A DNA stretch of 51,968 nt, taken from NCBI RefSeq assembly GCF_000374005.1, contig NZ_KB893168.1, positions 196,315-248,282 on the forward strand. The letters run 5' to 3'. The position numbers and the translations under genes are program-made. The notes beneath the pieces were generated by a model. It had not been told where the DNA came from. It ran no database searches and worked only from the letters and a program-made list of their open reading frames with translations. Position 1 is the first letter of the stretch, and every line of letters begins with the position of its first letter. This document shows, piece after piece, positions 38,801-47,447 of the stretch. Source of the DNA: Kiloniella laminariae DSM 19542 (GTDB lineage: Bacteria; Pseudomonadota; Alphaproteobacteria; Kiloniellales; Kiloniellaceae).

Positions 38801-41800
38801 TTAACCCTGCATCAGGTCAAATATCTGGCCTCCGGCCTCGAAGTTCTTCTCTCAAAAATTCCAACCGTTCTAAATCAGTCTGTAGCTGACATCTCCCTTC
38901 TGCCCACTGCGATAACCCAACAACTGGAAAGCTGGGAAGGCTCTACCGTGCCTGACGACCCAAGTGATGACCTGATCACCCGCTTTCAGCAACAGGTTGA
39001 CAGACGTCCTGCCTTCCCCGCCATTCAGATGAACGGCAGCGATATCAGCTATCATGATCTTGCCGGGCAGGTTGATCATCTGGTTCAACGCCTCAAAAAA
39101 CGCGGCCTGGGCAGCGGGCACCGTATCGGACTTTGCTTTGACCGTTCTCCCGAAATGATCGTCGCACTGCTGGCCGTGTTAAAAAGCGGTGCAGCCTATG
39201 TTCCGCTGGATCCGGCCTATCCCGGAGAACGCCTGAACTATCTGGTTGAAGACAGTGATATCTCCCTGATCTTGACCCACGGGAAAGCCACCGACAAAGC
39301 CGGGGCTTTTCTTGCCAACTGTGACGTTGAAACCCTCCTCCTTGATCAGAAGGAACTGGAAAAAGACCCGGAGGAAGCAAATCCGTTATCCCAAAGCCCT
39401 GTGCAAGACCCGACAATAGCTGCCGAAGATACTGCCTATGTGATGTATACCTCAGGCTCGACCGGCCTACCCAAGGGAGTCATCATTTCTCACAGTGCGC
39501 TGGCCAACTATCTGGAACATGCAAACCAGCAGTATTGCCAACAGATTGATCTGGCCATTGTCAGCTCATCCCTGAATTTTGACGCGACCATTACAACACT
39601 TCTGGCACCACTATACAGCGGGAAAACAATCCAGCTGTTACCCCAGGATGGCAAAGAGGTCGAGGCTCTTGCCCGGCTTCTGAACAAGACAACAAAACGC
39701 CTCCTTCTCAAGATCACCCCCAGCCATCTCTGGGCTCTGCGCGGGTATCTGGAAACAGCCCCTTCTACGACAGCCCATTGTTTTGTCATCGGCGGGGAAA
39801 GCTTCCCCTGGGTTCTGGCCAGTCATTACCGAACTCTCTTCCCCAAAGCAGAAATCATCAACGAATACGGCCCGACAGAAACTGTCGTTGGCTGCAGCGT
39901 TTATGCCCTGCCAAAAGAAGATCTTTCCAGTCAAATATCCTATCGGGATGTTCCCATAGGCCAACCCATCGCCAACACTCAGATCAAAATCCTGAATGCC
40001 CGGGGAAAACGCTGTTCGATCGGCATTCCCGGAGAAATTTTCATTGGCGGTGCTGGGGTTGGTCAGGGTTATTTCAGACGCTCCGATCTGACCGGTGAAC
40101 GTTTTCCCACTTTGCGATACGGCAAGCGCTACTACGCCAGCGGCGATTTCGGCTTCTGGTCCGAAGACGGCCAGTTACATTTTATCGGCAGGCGGGACGA
40201 ACAATTAAAAGTACGGGGATACCGGATTGAAACTGCCGAGGTGGAAAGCCACCTTCTCTCCCTGCCCGATGTTGAGCAGGCCGCAGTTGCGGTCAAAACA
40301 TCTGAACTGGGGGATACACGATTTATTGGCTACATCGTTACAAAAAACAGCAACCTGACATCGGCAACACTTCGGGAACAGCTCCAGAAAATCTTGCCGT
40401 CTCATATGATACCGGACAGCTTTGTTCATCTTGACCAACTGCCTTTTACCCCCAATGGCAAACTGGATCGTGAGGCCCTTCCCCTGGCACCACAACCCGC
40501 TATTGAAACTCCTGCCCCGCAGGAAAGTAAAAAACTTCAAACCCTTCTCGGTAATGAAATAAACAATGCCCTGGGCTATGAAGTTGATCCTGATATGAAC
40601 TTTTTCGAGGCAGGAATGAACTCCCTCCTCCTGATGAAGGTTCACAGTGAGCTAAAGTCAAAACATAAATTAGACCTGGAACTTGTTGATTTTTTTACCT
40701 ATTCAAACATTTCTTCCTTGGGCTCCTACCTGGGTAATGGCCAGATTGAAACAGAGCAGCTTAAGGAGGAGAAAAAAGCGGGCCTAGAAGAGGAAATTGC
40801 TATTATTGGTATGGCAGTCCACTTGCCCAACGCCCCGGATTTGGTCAGTTTTTGGGAAAAAATACAGCAAGGAGATGACTGTATTTCCCATAATAACACT
40901 TCGAATGTTACCTCCCTTACCGAAAACAGAACCTCCCGGGACAGTCTTCCCGGGGCAACTGATCGACACCGCGTTTCTTCCGTGTCTTCCATGGACGGGT
41001 TGTTTGATTTTGATCCCGCCTATTTTGGCCTGACTGCCAGTGAAGCCGAAGTGATGGACCCACAGCAGCGCCATATCCTTATGGGTGCCGTTCATGCCCT
41101 GGAAAATGCAGGGTTGCCGCCAACAGCGACAACCGGACGTGTCGCTGTTGTGGTCAGCTCCAGTGAAAACCGGTATCAGCAGGCCATTTTAAAATCCGGT
41201 GCTGCACCACGGGACGGTTTCCAGATGTCCCTGCTGAACGAAAAGGATTTTGTCTCCAGCCGGATCGCCTATCACCTCAACCTCAATGGCCCGGCACTGA
41301 CAGTTCAATCCGCCTGCTCCAGCTCCCTCTCGGCCATTCACATCGCCTGTCAGCAACTTCGGCTGGGAGAAAGCGATATCGCCCTAGCAGGAGGAGTTTC
41401 TGCTGATCCGGAACATCTGGACGGCTATGAGTATCGGCAGGGAAGGATATATTCCAGGGATGGCAGATGCCGGTCCTTCAGTCAGGAAGCCAGCGGTACT
41501 GTACCTGCCAATGGCATGGGCATGGTCGTGCTCAAACCTCTCTCAAAGGCACTGGCTGATAACGATCGCATTTATGCCACCATCAAAGGAAGTGCGATCA
41601 ATAATGATGGCCGGGACAAAGTCAGCTTTTTTGCCCCTTCGGTAAAAGGTCAGTCCAGTGTCATCACCCAGGCCATGACAAATGCCGGGGTTGCGGCCGA
41701 ACAGATCAGCTATGTCGAAGCCCATGGAACCGCGACGGAAATCGGCGACCCCATCGAGGTCGAAGCCCTGACCCGCGCCCATCGGAAATCCAGCAGCAAA

Positions 41801-44800
41801 AACGAACATAAAAATGGCTATTGTGCCCTGGCCACCGTTAAGAGCCAGATGGGGCATCTGGCAGCTGCAGCAGGCGTCGTCGGCCTGATCCGGACAGCTC
41901 TGGGGCTGTATCACTCTATCCTGCCCCCCAGTATCGGGATTGGCTCTGCCAATGAACGTATCGCTTTTGACAGTTCCCCCTTTTACCTCAACAAAACCGC
42001 CCGGCACTGGCCAGGACAAACAAGAATTGCTGGCGTAAGCAGTTTTGGCATGGGCGGAACCAATGCCCATTTCATCTTGTCCAGTGCTCTGCAACAGGTC
42101 AAAAACAGGGCTGCATCAGCACATTTCATTCCTTTCTCGGCCAAATCCCCAACGGCTTTGCGGTGCAGTCTTGAGAATGCCTTTGCCAAGCTCAGCGGAG
42201 ATCTGATTGATCTGCAAGAACTTGCGACCATACAGAACAGCGGGAAAAGACATTACCCCTGTCGGGCAGGGTTCCTCTGTCAGTCCAGAGAAGAAGCTCT
42301 TGCCAGACTGTCGGATCTGATCAGTGGCAAGGACATGGCAGCTCCAGATCAAAGCCCTCAAGGCAACAATCAAGATCTGCGCTGGCTGGCGGGTGAAAAT
42401 CCAACTGATTCTGCAGCACATGGCAGACTTCCTCTCGATACCCTTCCCTATCCTTTTGACAAGAAAGAATATCGCTTTACCCCTGCCATTCAGGAGATCC
42501 CCTCTGCTGGTCTGCGGGCCCCGAAGGAGCAGTGGCTGTATCAACAGGGCTGGACATCATTTCAGCAGCTGCAAGCCAGTGAACAAAGACCTCAAACCCT
42601 GATCGGGATCGGCCTTCCTGCTGACTTGAACGGGATGATGGCTGCTCACTGCCAGAACTACCATTCCTCTTCACCAGAAAACCTGCCCGTACTTTTGGCT
42701 GATCTTCCCCGGAATACAGACATTGCCATTCTCTTTGTTACCGAACCGACAGATGAAAATGCCCTGCTGACCCAGATAGAAATTCTGCAGGCCTGGACCA
42801 ATCAGCGTAAAGATCAGCCACTGGACTTTACCCTTATCACTTCGGGGACAGCCAAACTTTCCCCCGGAGAACAGCTTGTTCCCCAGGTCGCATTGCTGAA
42901 CGGGCCTTTATTGGTAACGGCCGCAGAGCATCCGAATATCCAGTCTCGTCTGATTGATGTTGAGCCGGGAGAACTGACTTTATCCCGCCTCCTCAGCCTG
43001 CTGGATAATCTTTCCGGGCGAAACGGACACTTTGCCCTGCGCGGAGACACGCTCTACAGCAAGACCTATAGCCCCATGCTTGCCCCACGCTTTTCCTCCC
43101 CAAGAACGCACAAGGGAGTCTATCTTGTTATTGGTGGCCTGGGTGGCATCGGCCAGCACGTCATGGATCATTTTTCCCAACATGAGCAGGTTACACTGGT
43201 CTCGCTTTCCCGTTCCGGAACTAGTCGCTCCCTAGACCCCGAAAATGTAAAAAAATGGGGAAAAGCCGATCACTACGCCCTGACCGCGGACATTGGCAAG
43301 CCACAAGACGTCAGGGCTGTTGCCGAAGAGCTGCAGCAACATTTCGGACAGCTGACCGGTATTGTCCATCTGGCCGGTCAGGCCGGAGGTGGCCTGCTCA
43401 GCCAGAACACCTCCAAGTCCCTGAAACAGGGGCTGGCCGCAAAAGTTACCGGATTGCAAAATCTGGAACGCTACCTGCTGCCTCTTTCACCGGAGTTTGT
43501 CCTCTGTTTCTCATCCATGTCAGCCGTCTTTGGTCTGCCGGGTCAAAGTGACTATGCCGCGGCCAACAGCTATATGGATGCCTGGGCAGAAAATATGTCC
43601 CGGAAGGTCACAGCTATAGAAAATCCAGCCCGCTTTATCTCCATCAACTGGCCAACCTGGGCGGGAACAGGAATGGCTGCTCACCATGTTTCTTCTTCTG
43701 TCATCGAGAAAGACTATGCCCTTACTGCGGCTGAAGGGCTGGAGATGATGGAGGTCGCCCTGTCTCTGGGACTGCCAAGACTGCTGATTTCCCCGGTAGA
43801 ACTGCGGAAAATCGAAGAGCACCTCAAAACCAAAAACCGTAAATCTCGGGATAGTTCCCCTTCAGGTAACACGCCTCCCGATAGCGTTTCAGCTGCTTTC
43901 ACGAAAGTTCTCGGTCTTGAAGAGCTGGATGAGGAGATGGATTTTTATGATCTGGGAGGCGACTCTCTTTCTGCCCTCGACCTTCTGGATCTGCTCGATC
44001 CTCTCTATCCCGGCAAACTGACGCTCGCCGATATATTGAAACTTGGCAGCGCCTCCGCCATACACAATTATCTCACAGCCGAAAGTGATGCAGACAAACC
44101 GATCGGCTCTGCCTCTTCCCCGAATGACGAAAGTCTGGTGTTGCTGCGCTCTGGTGCCGCTCCGTCAATCTGCTGTATCCACCCTATTGGGGGCGATCTC
44201 TCCGGCTATCGTCCTCTGGTTTCTCATCTTCCGGCTTTTCAGCAGGTGCAGGGCTTTAGAGATCCGGTTCTGGCAAACCCGCAGGCCCAGGAACGCAGTG
44301 TAGAGGAACTGGCACAGCACTACCTTGAACTTCTTGGCGACAAGCTGCCCGAAAGCCTTGTCGGCTGGTCGTTCGGAGCCCTGATCGCCTGGGACATGGC
44401 GAGACAACTCGAACAGCAGGGCCGTCCTCTACCGTCTCTCGTCCTGATTGACCCTCCCGTCATCGGGCAGCAGCAAAACAGCACTTTTGATGCCAACAGG
44501 GTCTTTTTACAGGAACTGGCGCAGGCTCATCCCGATTTTGCAGACAAATCCGTTTTGCAAAATCAATCCTCGGAAAAAATCACCCGCTTGCCTTCTTTAG
44601 GCGACAGCTATATCGAAGCCGTCATGTCTGCCTGCGCAAGAAATGCAACGGCAATGACTTCTTTCCATCCCAAGGCACAAATATCGGCCCGAACCACCCT
44701 TGTGATTGCCGCGGAAGGAGAAAAACCAGAACCGGGTTACTCCAATCGTCATGACTGGTTACAGGACAGCTGGCAGAAATATTTCAAATTTCCTCTGGCG

Positions 44801-44917
44801 AGCCGGGTTCTCCCCGGTGATCACTACACGGTCATGACTGGTACAAACGCCATCCAGATCGCTGATCTGATTTTAACGCCCGATGACCTTTTCCTAGCAC
44901 AAGAGTCCAGCAGATGA
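35825..44917 (+). CDS. Hybrid NRPS-PKS, A-T-C-A-T-KS-KR-T-TE, without acyltransferase
   Basis: The protein has 3030 residues from the ATG at 35825 (AAGGGA upstream). An in-frame ATG at 35705 overlaps the NRPS3 stop, but the added 40 residues are Arg/Lys/Ser-rich and unlike any NRPS. A1: FTSGSTGTPKG 149, NGYGPTE 288, Lys 490. T1: Ser 546. C: HHIAIDG 721. A2: YTSGSTGLPKG 1208, NEYGPTE 1346, Lys 1546. T2: GMNS, Ser 1600. KS about 1655-2075 with Cys 1831, His 1967 and His 2011 (KSQMGH). A linker follows directly, with no acyltransferase. KR about 2430-2640: GGLGGIG 2437, Ser 2566, Tyr 2577. T3: Ser 2714. TE: Ser 2849 in GWSFG, His 3000. The A1 code DAFFLGGTFK is close to valine codes (DAFWIGGTFK), so Val or Ile is likely. 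The A2 code DATIVGEVGK is unclear. KS plus KR without DH predicts a 4-amino-3-hydroxy acid end. Confidence 0.95.
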   Translation: MSVTQSLIATFKAVCARHANSPAVRENDHKLDYRELDELSDRIARNLVLLGISKGHSVGLFQPRSLHLPALILAVLKLGANYVPIDPNAPASRQKICLEEADVKLLVCQKPSPDLGLQQTTLTDLLKPDTAGFVSLPETDPGHLACILFTSGSTGTPKGVEIEQAGILRTTANPDYLEILPGTRFANLSNPTFDALTFELFGALLNGGTLVIFSQEQVTDPFLLAQGLQQEKIDTLFLTAALFNVLVDLSPNCLGTARDVLVGGEPLRPASVAAFFQANPKSTCRLHNGYGPTECTTFSLTHQIHPTKVQQYLDTGNIPIGTPIDATAIHIIGDDGAAVPEGATGMLYIGGAGLARGYCNNPERTAESFVSLPAITPDRLYLTGDLVRRNSEDLIEFIGRQDGQIKVRGHRIELAEIENLLAQHPEVSQVCLTCEQDQNSQRLTAYLVGKKACDLTRKDFRQFLSLHLPPYMIPQQFFQIDTLPRTANDKVDRNQLSRSDAKAIGREEQDVEISDSLLSSVLEICREVLGYAIKAEEAFIAAGGDSLAAMRIIGKIRQQTSHQATVGQLLGASSISAFIPCLVKQDLLPALSGPLTANKAYPAAPEQNRLLFLQRLIPDSIAYNAPFVFDVTGSLSIGTLEKALMLLVARHPVLRTIFEDRNGISYAVPRENTIFELKQCDTLSAAQDYCDQPFDLGKDLMVRAALAPTASEQHRLFLCFHHIAIDGQSINLLFADLSALYSALQQNTAAPELSGKAGYADFAAARQLFNNSPAARDQLQNWRKRLEPALSGRVFTPLFATKFTDKSTKGGTGDFYEYTIEPQIWEPLIAFTRSEGITLFSLLLSAFSLPLAQLTGRDDIAIGTPLANRGLGEFENIVGMCVNSLPCHLPLKTKGSLRTLLHQTHKHTTEIFQDLDIDFDNLASLFSKRSQENPLFDVMIVLENTRPETLQLPGTQTTAVTYSNGSAKFPLTLFITERDKGAHLVFEYNNALLTLHQVKYLASGLEVLLSKIPTVLNQSVADISLLPTAITQQLESWEGSTVPDDPSDDLITRFQQQVDRRPAFPAIQMNGSDISYHDLAGQVDHLVQRLKKRGLGSGHRIGLCFDRSPEMIVALLAVLKSGAAYVPLDPAYPGERLNYLVEDSDISLILTHGKATDKAGAFLANCDVETLLLDQKELEKDPEEANPLSQSPVQDPTIAAEDTAYVMYTSGSTGLPKGVIISHSALANYLEHANQQYCQQIDLAIVSSSLNFDATITTLLAPLYSGKTIQLLPQDGKEVEALARLLNKTTKRLLLKITPSHLWALRGYLETAPSTTAHCFVIGGESFPWVLASHYRTLFPKAEIINEYGPTETVVGCSVYALPKEDLSSQISYRDVPIGQPIANTQIKILNARGKRCSIGIPGEIFIGGAGVGQGYFRRSDLTGERFPTLRYGKRYYASGDFGFWSEDGQLHFIGRRDEQLKVRGYRIETAEVESHLLSLPDVEQAAVAVKTSELGDTRFIGYIVTKNSNLTSATLREQLQKILPSHMIPDSFVHLDQLPFTPNGKLDREALPLAPQPAIETPAPQESKKLQTLLGNEINNALGYEVDPDMNFFEAGMNSLLLMKVHSELKSKHKLDLELVDFFTYSNISSLGSYLGNGQIETEQLKEEKKAGLEEEIAIIGMAVHLPNAPDLVSFWEKIQQGDDCISHNNTSNVTSLTENRTSRDSLPGATDRHRVSSVSSMDGLFDFDPAYFGLTASEAEVMDPQQRHILMGAVHALENAGLPPTATTGRVAVVVSSSENRYQQAILKSGAAPRDGFQMSLLNEKDFVSSRIAYHLNLNGPALTVQSACSSSLSAIHIACQQLRLGESDIALAGGVSADPEHLDGYEYRQGRIYSRDGRCRSFSQEASGTVPANGMGMVVLKPLSKALADNDRIYATIKGSAINNDGRDKVSFFAPSVKGQSSVITQAMTNAGVAAEQISYVEAHGTATEIGDPIEVEALTRAHRKSSSKNEHKNGYCALATVKSQMGHLAAAAGVVGLIRTALGLYHSILPPSIGIGSANERIAFDSSPFYLNKTARHWPGQTRIAGVSSFGMGGTNAHFILSSALQQVKNRAASAHFIPFSAKSPTALRCSLENAFAKLSGDLIDLQELATIQNSGKRHYPCRAGFLCQSREEALARLSDLISGKDMAAPDQSPQGNNQDLRWLAGENPTDSAAHGRLPLDTLPYPFDKKEYRFTPAIQEIPSAGLRAPKEQWLYQQGWTSFQQLQASEQRPQTLIGIGLPADLNGMMAAHCQNYHSSSPENLPVLLADLPRNTDIAILFVTEPTDENALLTQIEILQAWTNQRKDQPLDFTLITSGTAKLSPGEQLVPQVALLNGPLLVTAAEHPNIQSRLIDVEPGELTLSRLLSLLDNLSGRNGHFALRGDTLYSKTYSPMLAPRFSSPRTHKGVYLVIGGLGGIGQHVMDHFSQHEQVTLVSLSRSGTSRSLDPENVKKWGKADHYALTADIGKPQDVRAVAEELQQHFGQLTGIVHLAGQAGGGLLSQNTSKSLKQGLAAKVTGLQNLERYLLPLSPEFVLCFSSMSAVFGLPGQSDYAAANSYMDAWAENMSRKVTAIENPARFISINWPTWAGTGMAAHHVSSSVIEKDYALTAAEGLEMMEVALSLGLPRLLISPVELRKIEEHLKTKNRKSRDSSPSGNTPPDSVSAAFTKVLGLEELDEEMDFYDLGGDSLSALDLLDLLDPLYPGKLTLADILKLGSASAIHNYLTAESDADKPIGSASSPNDESLVLLRSGAAPSICCIHPIGGDLSGYRPLVSHLPAFQQVQGFRDPVLANPQAQERSVEELAQHYLELLGDKLPESLVGWSFGALIAWDMARQLEQQGRPLPSLVLIDPPVIGQQQNSTFDANRVFLQELAQAHPDFADKSVLQNQSSEKITRLPSLGDSYIEAVMSACARNATAMTSFHPKAQISARTTLVIAAEGEKPEPGYSNRHDWLQDSWQKYFKFPLASRVLPGDHYTVMTGTNAIQIADLILTPDDLFLAQESSR

Positions 44918-46197
44918 GCGACAGCATTCACTTCAACGTCGATAACAAGCAGAACCCCGAAGATGTCGATCGCCTGAACAACAGCTTCTACAGCAGGTTT
45001 AACTATCCCTGGGTTCCTCTGTTTCTTCCCAGCTACGAAGACCCCGACTTCTGGACCGCCTCCCTTAATCACGATCTCGGATATTGGGACCGCCCAAGGA
45101 TAAAACCGGATATGAAAATCTGGGTTGGGGGCTGCGGGACCAATCAGGCCATTCTGACCGCTCTGAAATTCCCCCAGGCCCAGGTTCTCGGCAGTGATGT
45201 TTCAACGGAATCCCTCAATACCTGTGCCCGTGTTGCCGAACAGATTGGCCTGACCAATCTGACCCTGCGTGAGGAAAGCCTGAACGCCACCAGTTATGAT
45301 CAGGAATTTGACTATGTGATCTGTACCGGGGTCATCCATCACAACGCCGATCCCTCCATCCCCCTCAAGAACCTGATGCGTGGTTTAAAAGCGGACGGTA
45401 TTATGGAACTGATGGTCTACAATTATTATCACCGGATCCATACAACCGCCTTTCAAAAAGCAATCCGTCTGCTCGGTGGACTGGGTGGTCAGCCAAACGT
45501 TGAAAAAGAACTGCCCCTGACTATGGATCTGGTCCAAAATTTCCCCACCGACTGCCTGATGAAAGATTTCCTCGACCTGCAGCGTTCCCTGCCAGAAGCT
45601 GCTGTCGCAGACTCCCTGCTCCAGCCTGTCGAATACAGCTATACGGTACAGTCGCTGGATGCTCTGGCCCAAGACTGTAATCTGACCCTTTTGAGCTATT
45701 GCCTTAATCAGTTTGACAAACTCAGCGGCAACAGCAACTGGTTAATGGATTTTGCCGGGGAAGAGCAGAAATTCAACTATGCAAAGCTTGATGAAATCGA
45801 TCAGTGGCAGACGACAAATCTGCTGTTGGGGGAAAAATCGCCCATGCTCTGGTTTTATCTGCAAAAATCCGACTGCCCGATCCCTGCCCTGACCGAAAAA
45901 GCTATCTGTGCAAAGTTTCTCAATACGGCGTTTCATCCTGCAAGCACCACCACAAAAAACCACGTCCTGAAAGAGGCTGGCTTTTATGAACTCTCCCCGC
46001 AGGCTATTCCCTGTCCTGCTCCACGGGCGCCGATTAACCCCACAGCAGCTCTGGTTTTCTCACACTGTGATGGAACGAAAACAATCCGGCAAATCCTCCA
46101 AGAAAATGCTCTATCTGCTGAACCGCATTTTATACAAAATCTGAGACTGTCTCTTTGCAGCAGCGGACACCCCTATCTGAAAGCAGTCCAGTCATGA
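44914..46197 (+). CDS. SAM-dependent methyltransferase with PqqD-like C-terminal region
   Basis: The protein has 427 residues, and its start overlaps the NRPS-PKS stop by four bases. After an N-terminal extension, residues about 60-180 form a class I methyltransferase fold: the SAM loop IWVGGCGTNQA near 69, acidic LGSDVSTESL after it, and DYVICTGVIHHNADP near 138. A central region of unknown type follows (about 190-350). The last 60 residues contain LVFSHCDGTKTIRQILQEN, which resembles PqqD/RiPP recognition-type winged helices, though it could be coincidence. Methylation of the peptide, an amine or a carboxylate in the pathway is likely. The acceptor cannot be told from the sequence. Large methyltransferases with this HHNADP motif also occur beside sugar or lipid genes. 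Confidence 0.8.
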   Translation: MSDSIHFNVDNKQNPEDVDRLNNSFYSRFNYPWVPLFLPSYEDPDFWTASLNHDLGYWDRPRIKPDMKIWVGGCGTNQAILTALKFPQAQVLGSDVSTESLNTCARVAEQIGLTNLTLREESLNATSYDQEFDYVICTGVIHHNADPSIPLKNLMRGLKADGIMELMVYNYYHRIHTTAFQKAIRLLGGLGGQPNVEKELPLTMDLVQNFPTDCLMKDFLDLQRSLPEAAVADSLLQPVEYSYTVQSLDALAQDCNLTLLSYCLNQFDKLSGNSNWLMDFAGEEQKFNYAKLDEIDQWQTTNLLLGEKSPMLWFYLQKSDCPIPALTEKAICAKFLNTAFHPASTTTKNHVLKEAGFYELSPQAIPCPAPRAPINPTAALVFSHCDGTKTIRQILQENALSAEPHFIQNLRLSLCSSGHPYLKAVQS

Positions 46198-47447
46198 GCA
46201 CCAGCAGTCTTGGTGGTATTCGAAACACCTTCTCAACACTGCAGAGTCTGCCTGAAGGGGCAAAATTGCTGTTGCTGGGGATCTGTGCCTCACGGTTTGC
46301 GGCCTATATGATCTGGCCTTTTATTGCCGTCATTATGTATAAGCGTTTTGGAACGCCCATCACGGAAATCGGTGCCCAGCTCTCGATTGCCGCCCTGCTT
46401 TCAATCAGTCTTTCTCCGCTGGCTGGCATGCTCGGTGATCGTTTCAACAGCAAAATCCTGATGCTGACCAGCTGCGGTCTTGTCATTTTCTGCTTTTCAC
46501 TGATGGCTTTTCAAAATACTCCCGCCAGCTATTTTACAGCCATCATTCTTTCAGCCATCGCCCACAGTTTCCTTGAACCACTCTTGAGGGCCCGGCTTGG
46601 AGAGACCATTCCCGAAAGCCTGGACCGAGATGACCAAACCCGCGCTTTTCTTTTTCATATCCGCTATTATCTGGTCAATCTTGCTGTCGCTATCGGCCCC
46701 ATTTTAGGTGCCTGGTTTGCTGACCGGGACACCAATCTGGTCTTCCTGATTGCAGGGCTGGCTTACTTCCTGCTGGCAATCTGTATTCTCCTGGCAAAAA
46801 CAGCCCCCAGAAAAGAAACAGCTGCCCAGTCACCCGATACACCCGGGATAACAGCTATTCTCAAAGCAGCTCTCTCCCACCGGCTTTTTCTGGCCGTACT
46901 GTTTGTAAACTTCCTGTTGGTCTTTGTTTATGCCCAGAATGAAGACCCGCTGACCTTCTATCTGGTGACGCTTGAAGTCCAGGATATCAACCAGATCATC
47001 GCCTTGATCAACTTCACCAATACAGCCGTTGTTTTGGTGTTCCACCTCTTTCTGATGGGCTGGCTGGTCACTCTGGATGAAAAGAAAGCCTATGCCCTGG
47101 CATTGATTTTCCTGATGATTGCCGAGGCCATCATCGCCGCAAATGTCGGAGGATGGATGTCAATCTGGTTGCTGGCAATCGGCTGTGCAACCCTGGCAGA
47201 GATTGTTGTCATGCCACTTTTTACTGTCATGATCGACAAGATGGCCCCTTCAGACATGCGCAACAGCTTTTTCGGGATTTCCATGCTTTCCGGTCTGGGG
47301 GCAGCAATAGCACCCTTTACCGGGGCTCTGGTGATCAATCACTATGGTGGGGTCAGTTTGTTTGCCGGACTTGCCCTGATGTGTATTCCTGTTGGCTGTA
47401 TCGGATACCGTATTCTGCAGATTTCCCTGGCCACGAAAACAACATGA
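46194..47447 (+). CDS. MFS transporter, probable exporter of the NRPS-PKS product
   Basis: The protein has 417 residues from the ATG at 46194, which overlaps the methyltransferase stop (ATGA). About 12 hydrophobic segments are visible. The cytoplasmic loop between segments 2 and 3 carries the MFS motif GMLGDRFNSK, and a hydrophilic loop near residues 205-225 separates the two halves. It matches the DHA1-type drug/proton antiporter class rather than a sugar importer. Placed between tailoring and activation genes of the operon, it most likely exports the product across the inner membrane and may give self-protection. No outer-membrane partner or TonB receptor is encoded here. Confidence 0.88.
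   Translation: MSTSSLGGIRNTFSTLQSLPEGAKLLLLGICASRFAAYMIWPFIAVIMYKRFGTPITEIGAQLSIAALLSISLSPLAGMLGDRFNSKILMLTSCGLVIFCFSLMAFQNTPASYFTAIILSAIAHSFLEPLLRARLGETIPESLDRDDQTRAFLFHIRYYLVNLAVAIGPILGAWFADRDTNLVFLIAGLAYFLLAICILLAKTAPRKETAAQSPDTPGITAILKAALSHRLFLAVLFVNFLLVFVYAQNEDPLTFYLVTLEVQDINQIIALINFTNTAVVLVFHLFLMGWLVTLDEKKAYALALIFLMIAEAIIAANVGGWMSIWLLAIGCATLAEIVVMPLFTVMIDKMAPSDMRNSFFGISMLSGLGAAIAPFTGALVINHYGGVSLFAGLALMCIPVGCIGYRILQISLATKTT

Noticed and set aside
42110-42480. An acyltransferase domain after the KS
   Set aside because: The stretch has only the KS-linker features (FSAKSPTALRCSLEN and LPYPFDKKEYRF) and no GHSxG acyltransferase motif; it is too short for the domain.
47153-47443. A longer phosphopantetheinyl transferase starting inside the MFS gene
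   Set aside because: The upstream part is out-of-frame MFS coding sequence; the ATG at 47444 overlaps the MFS stop like the other junctions of the operon and begins a full-length family member.
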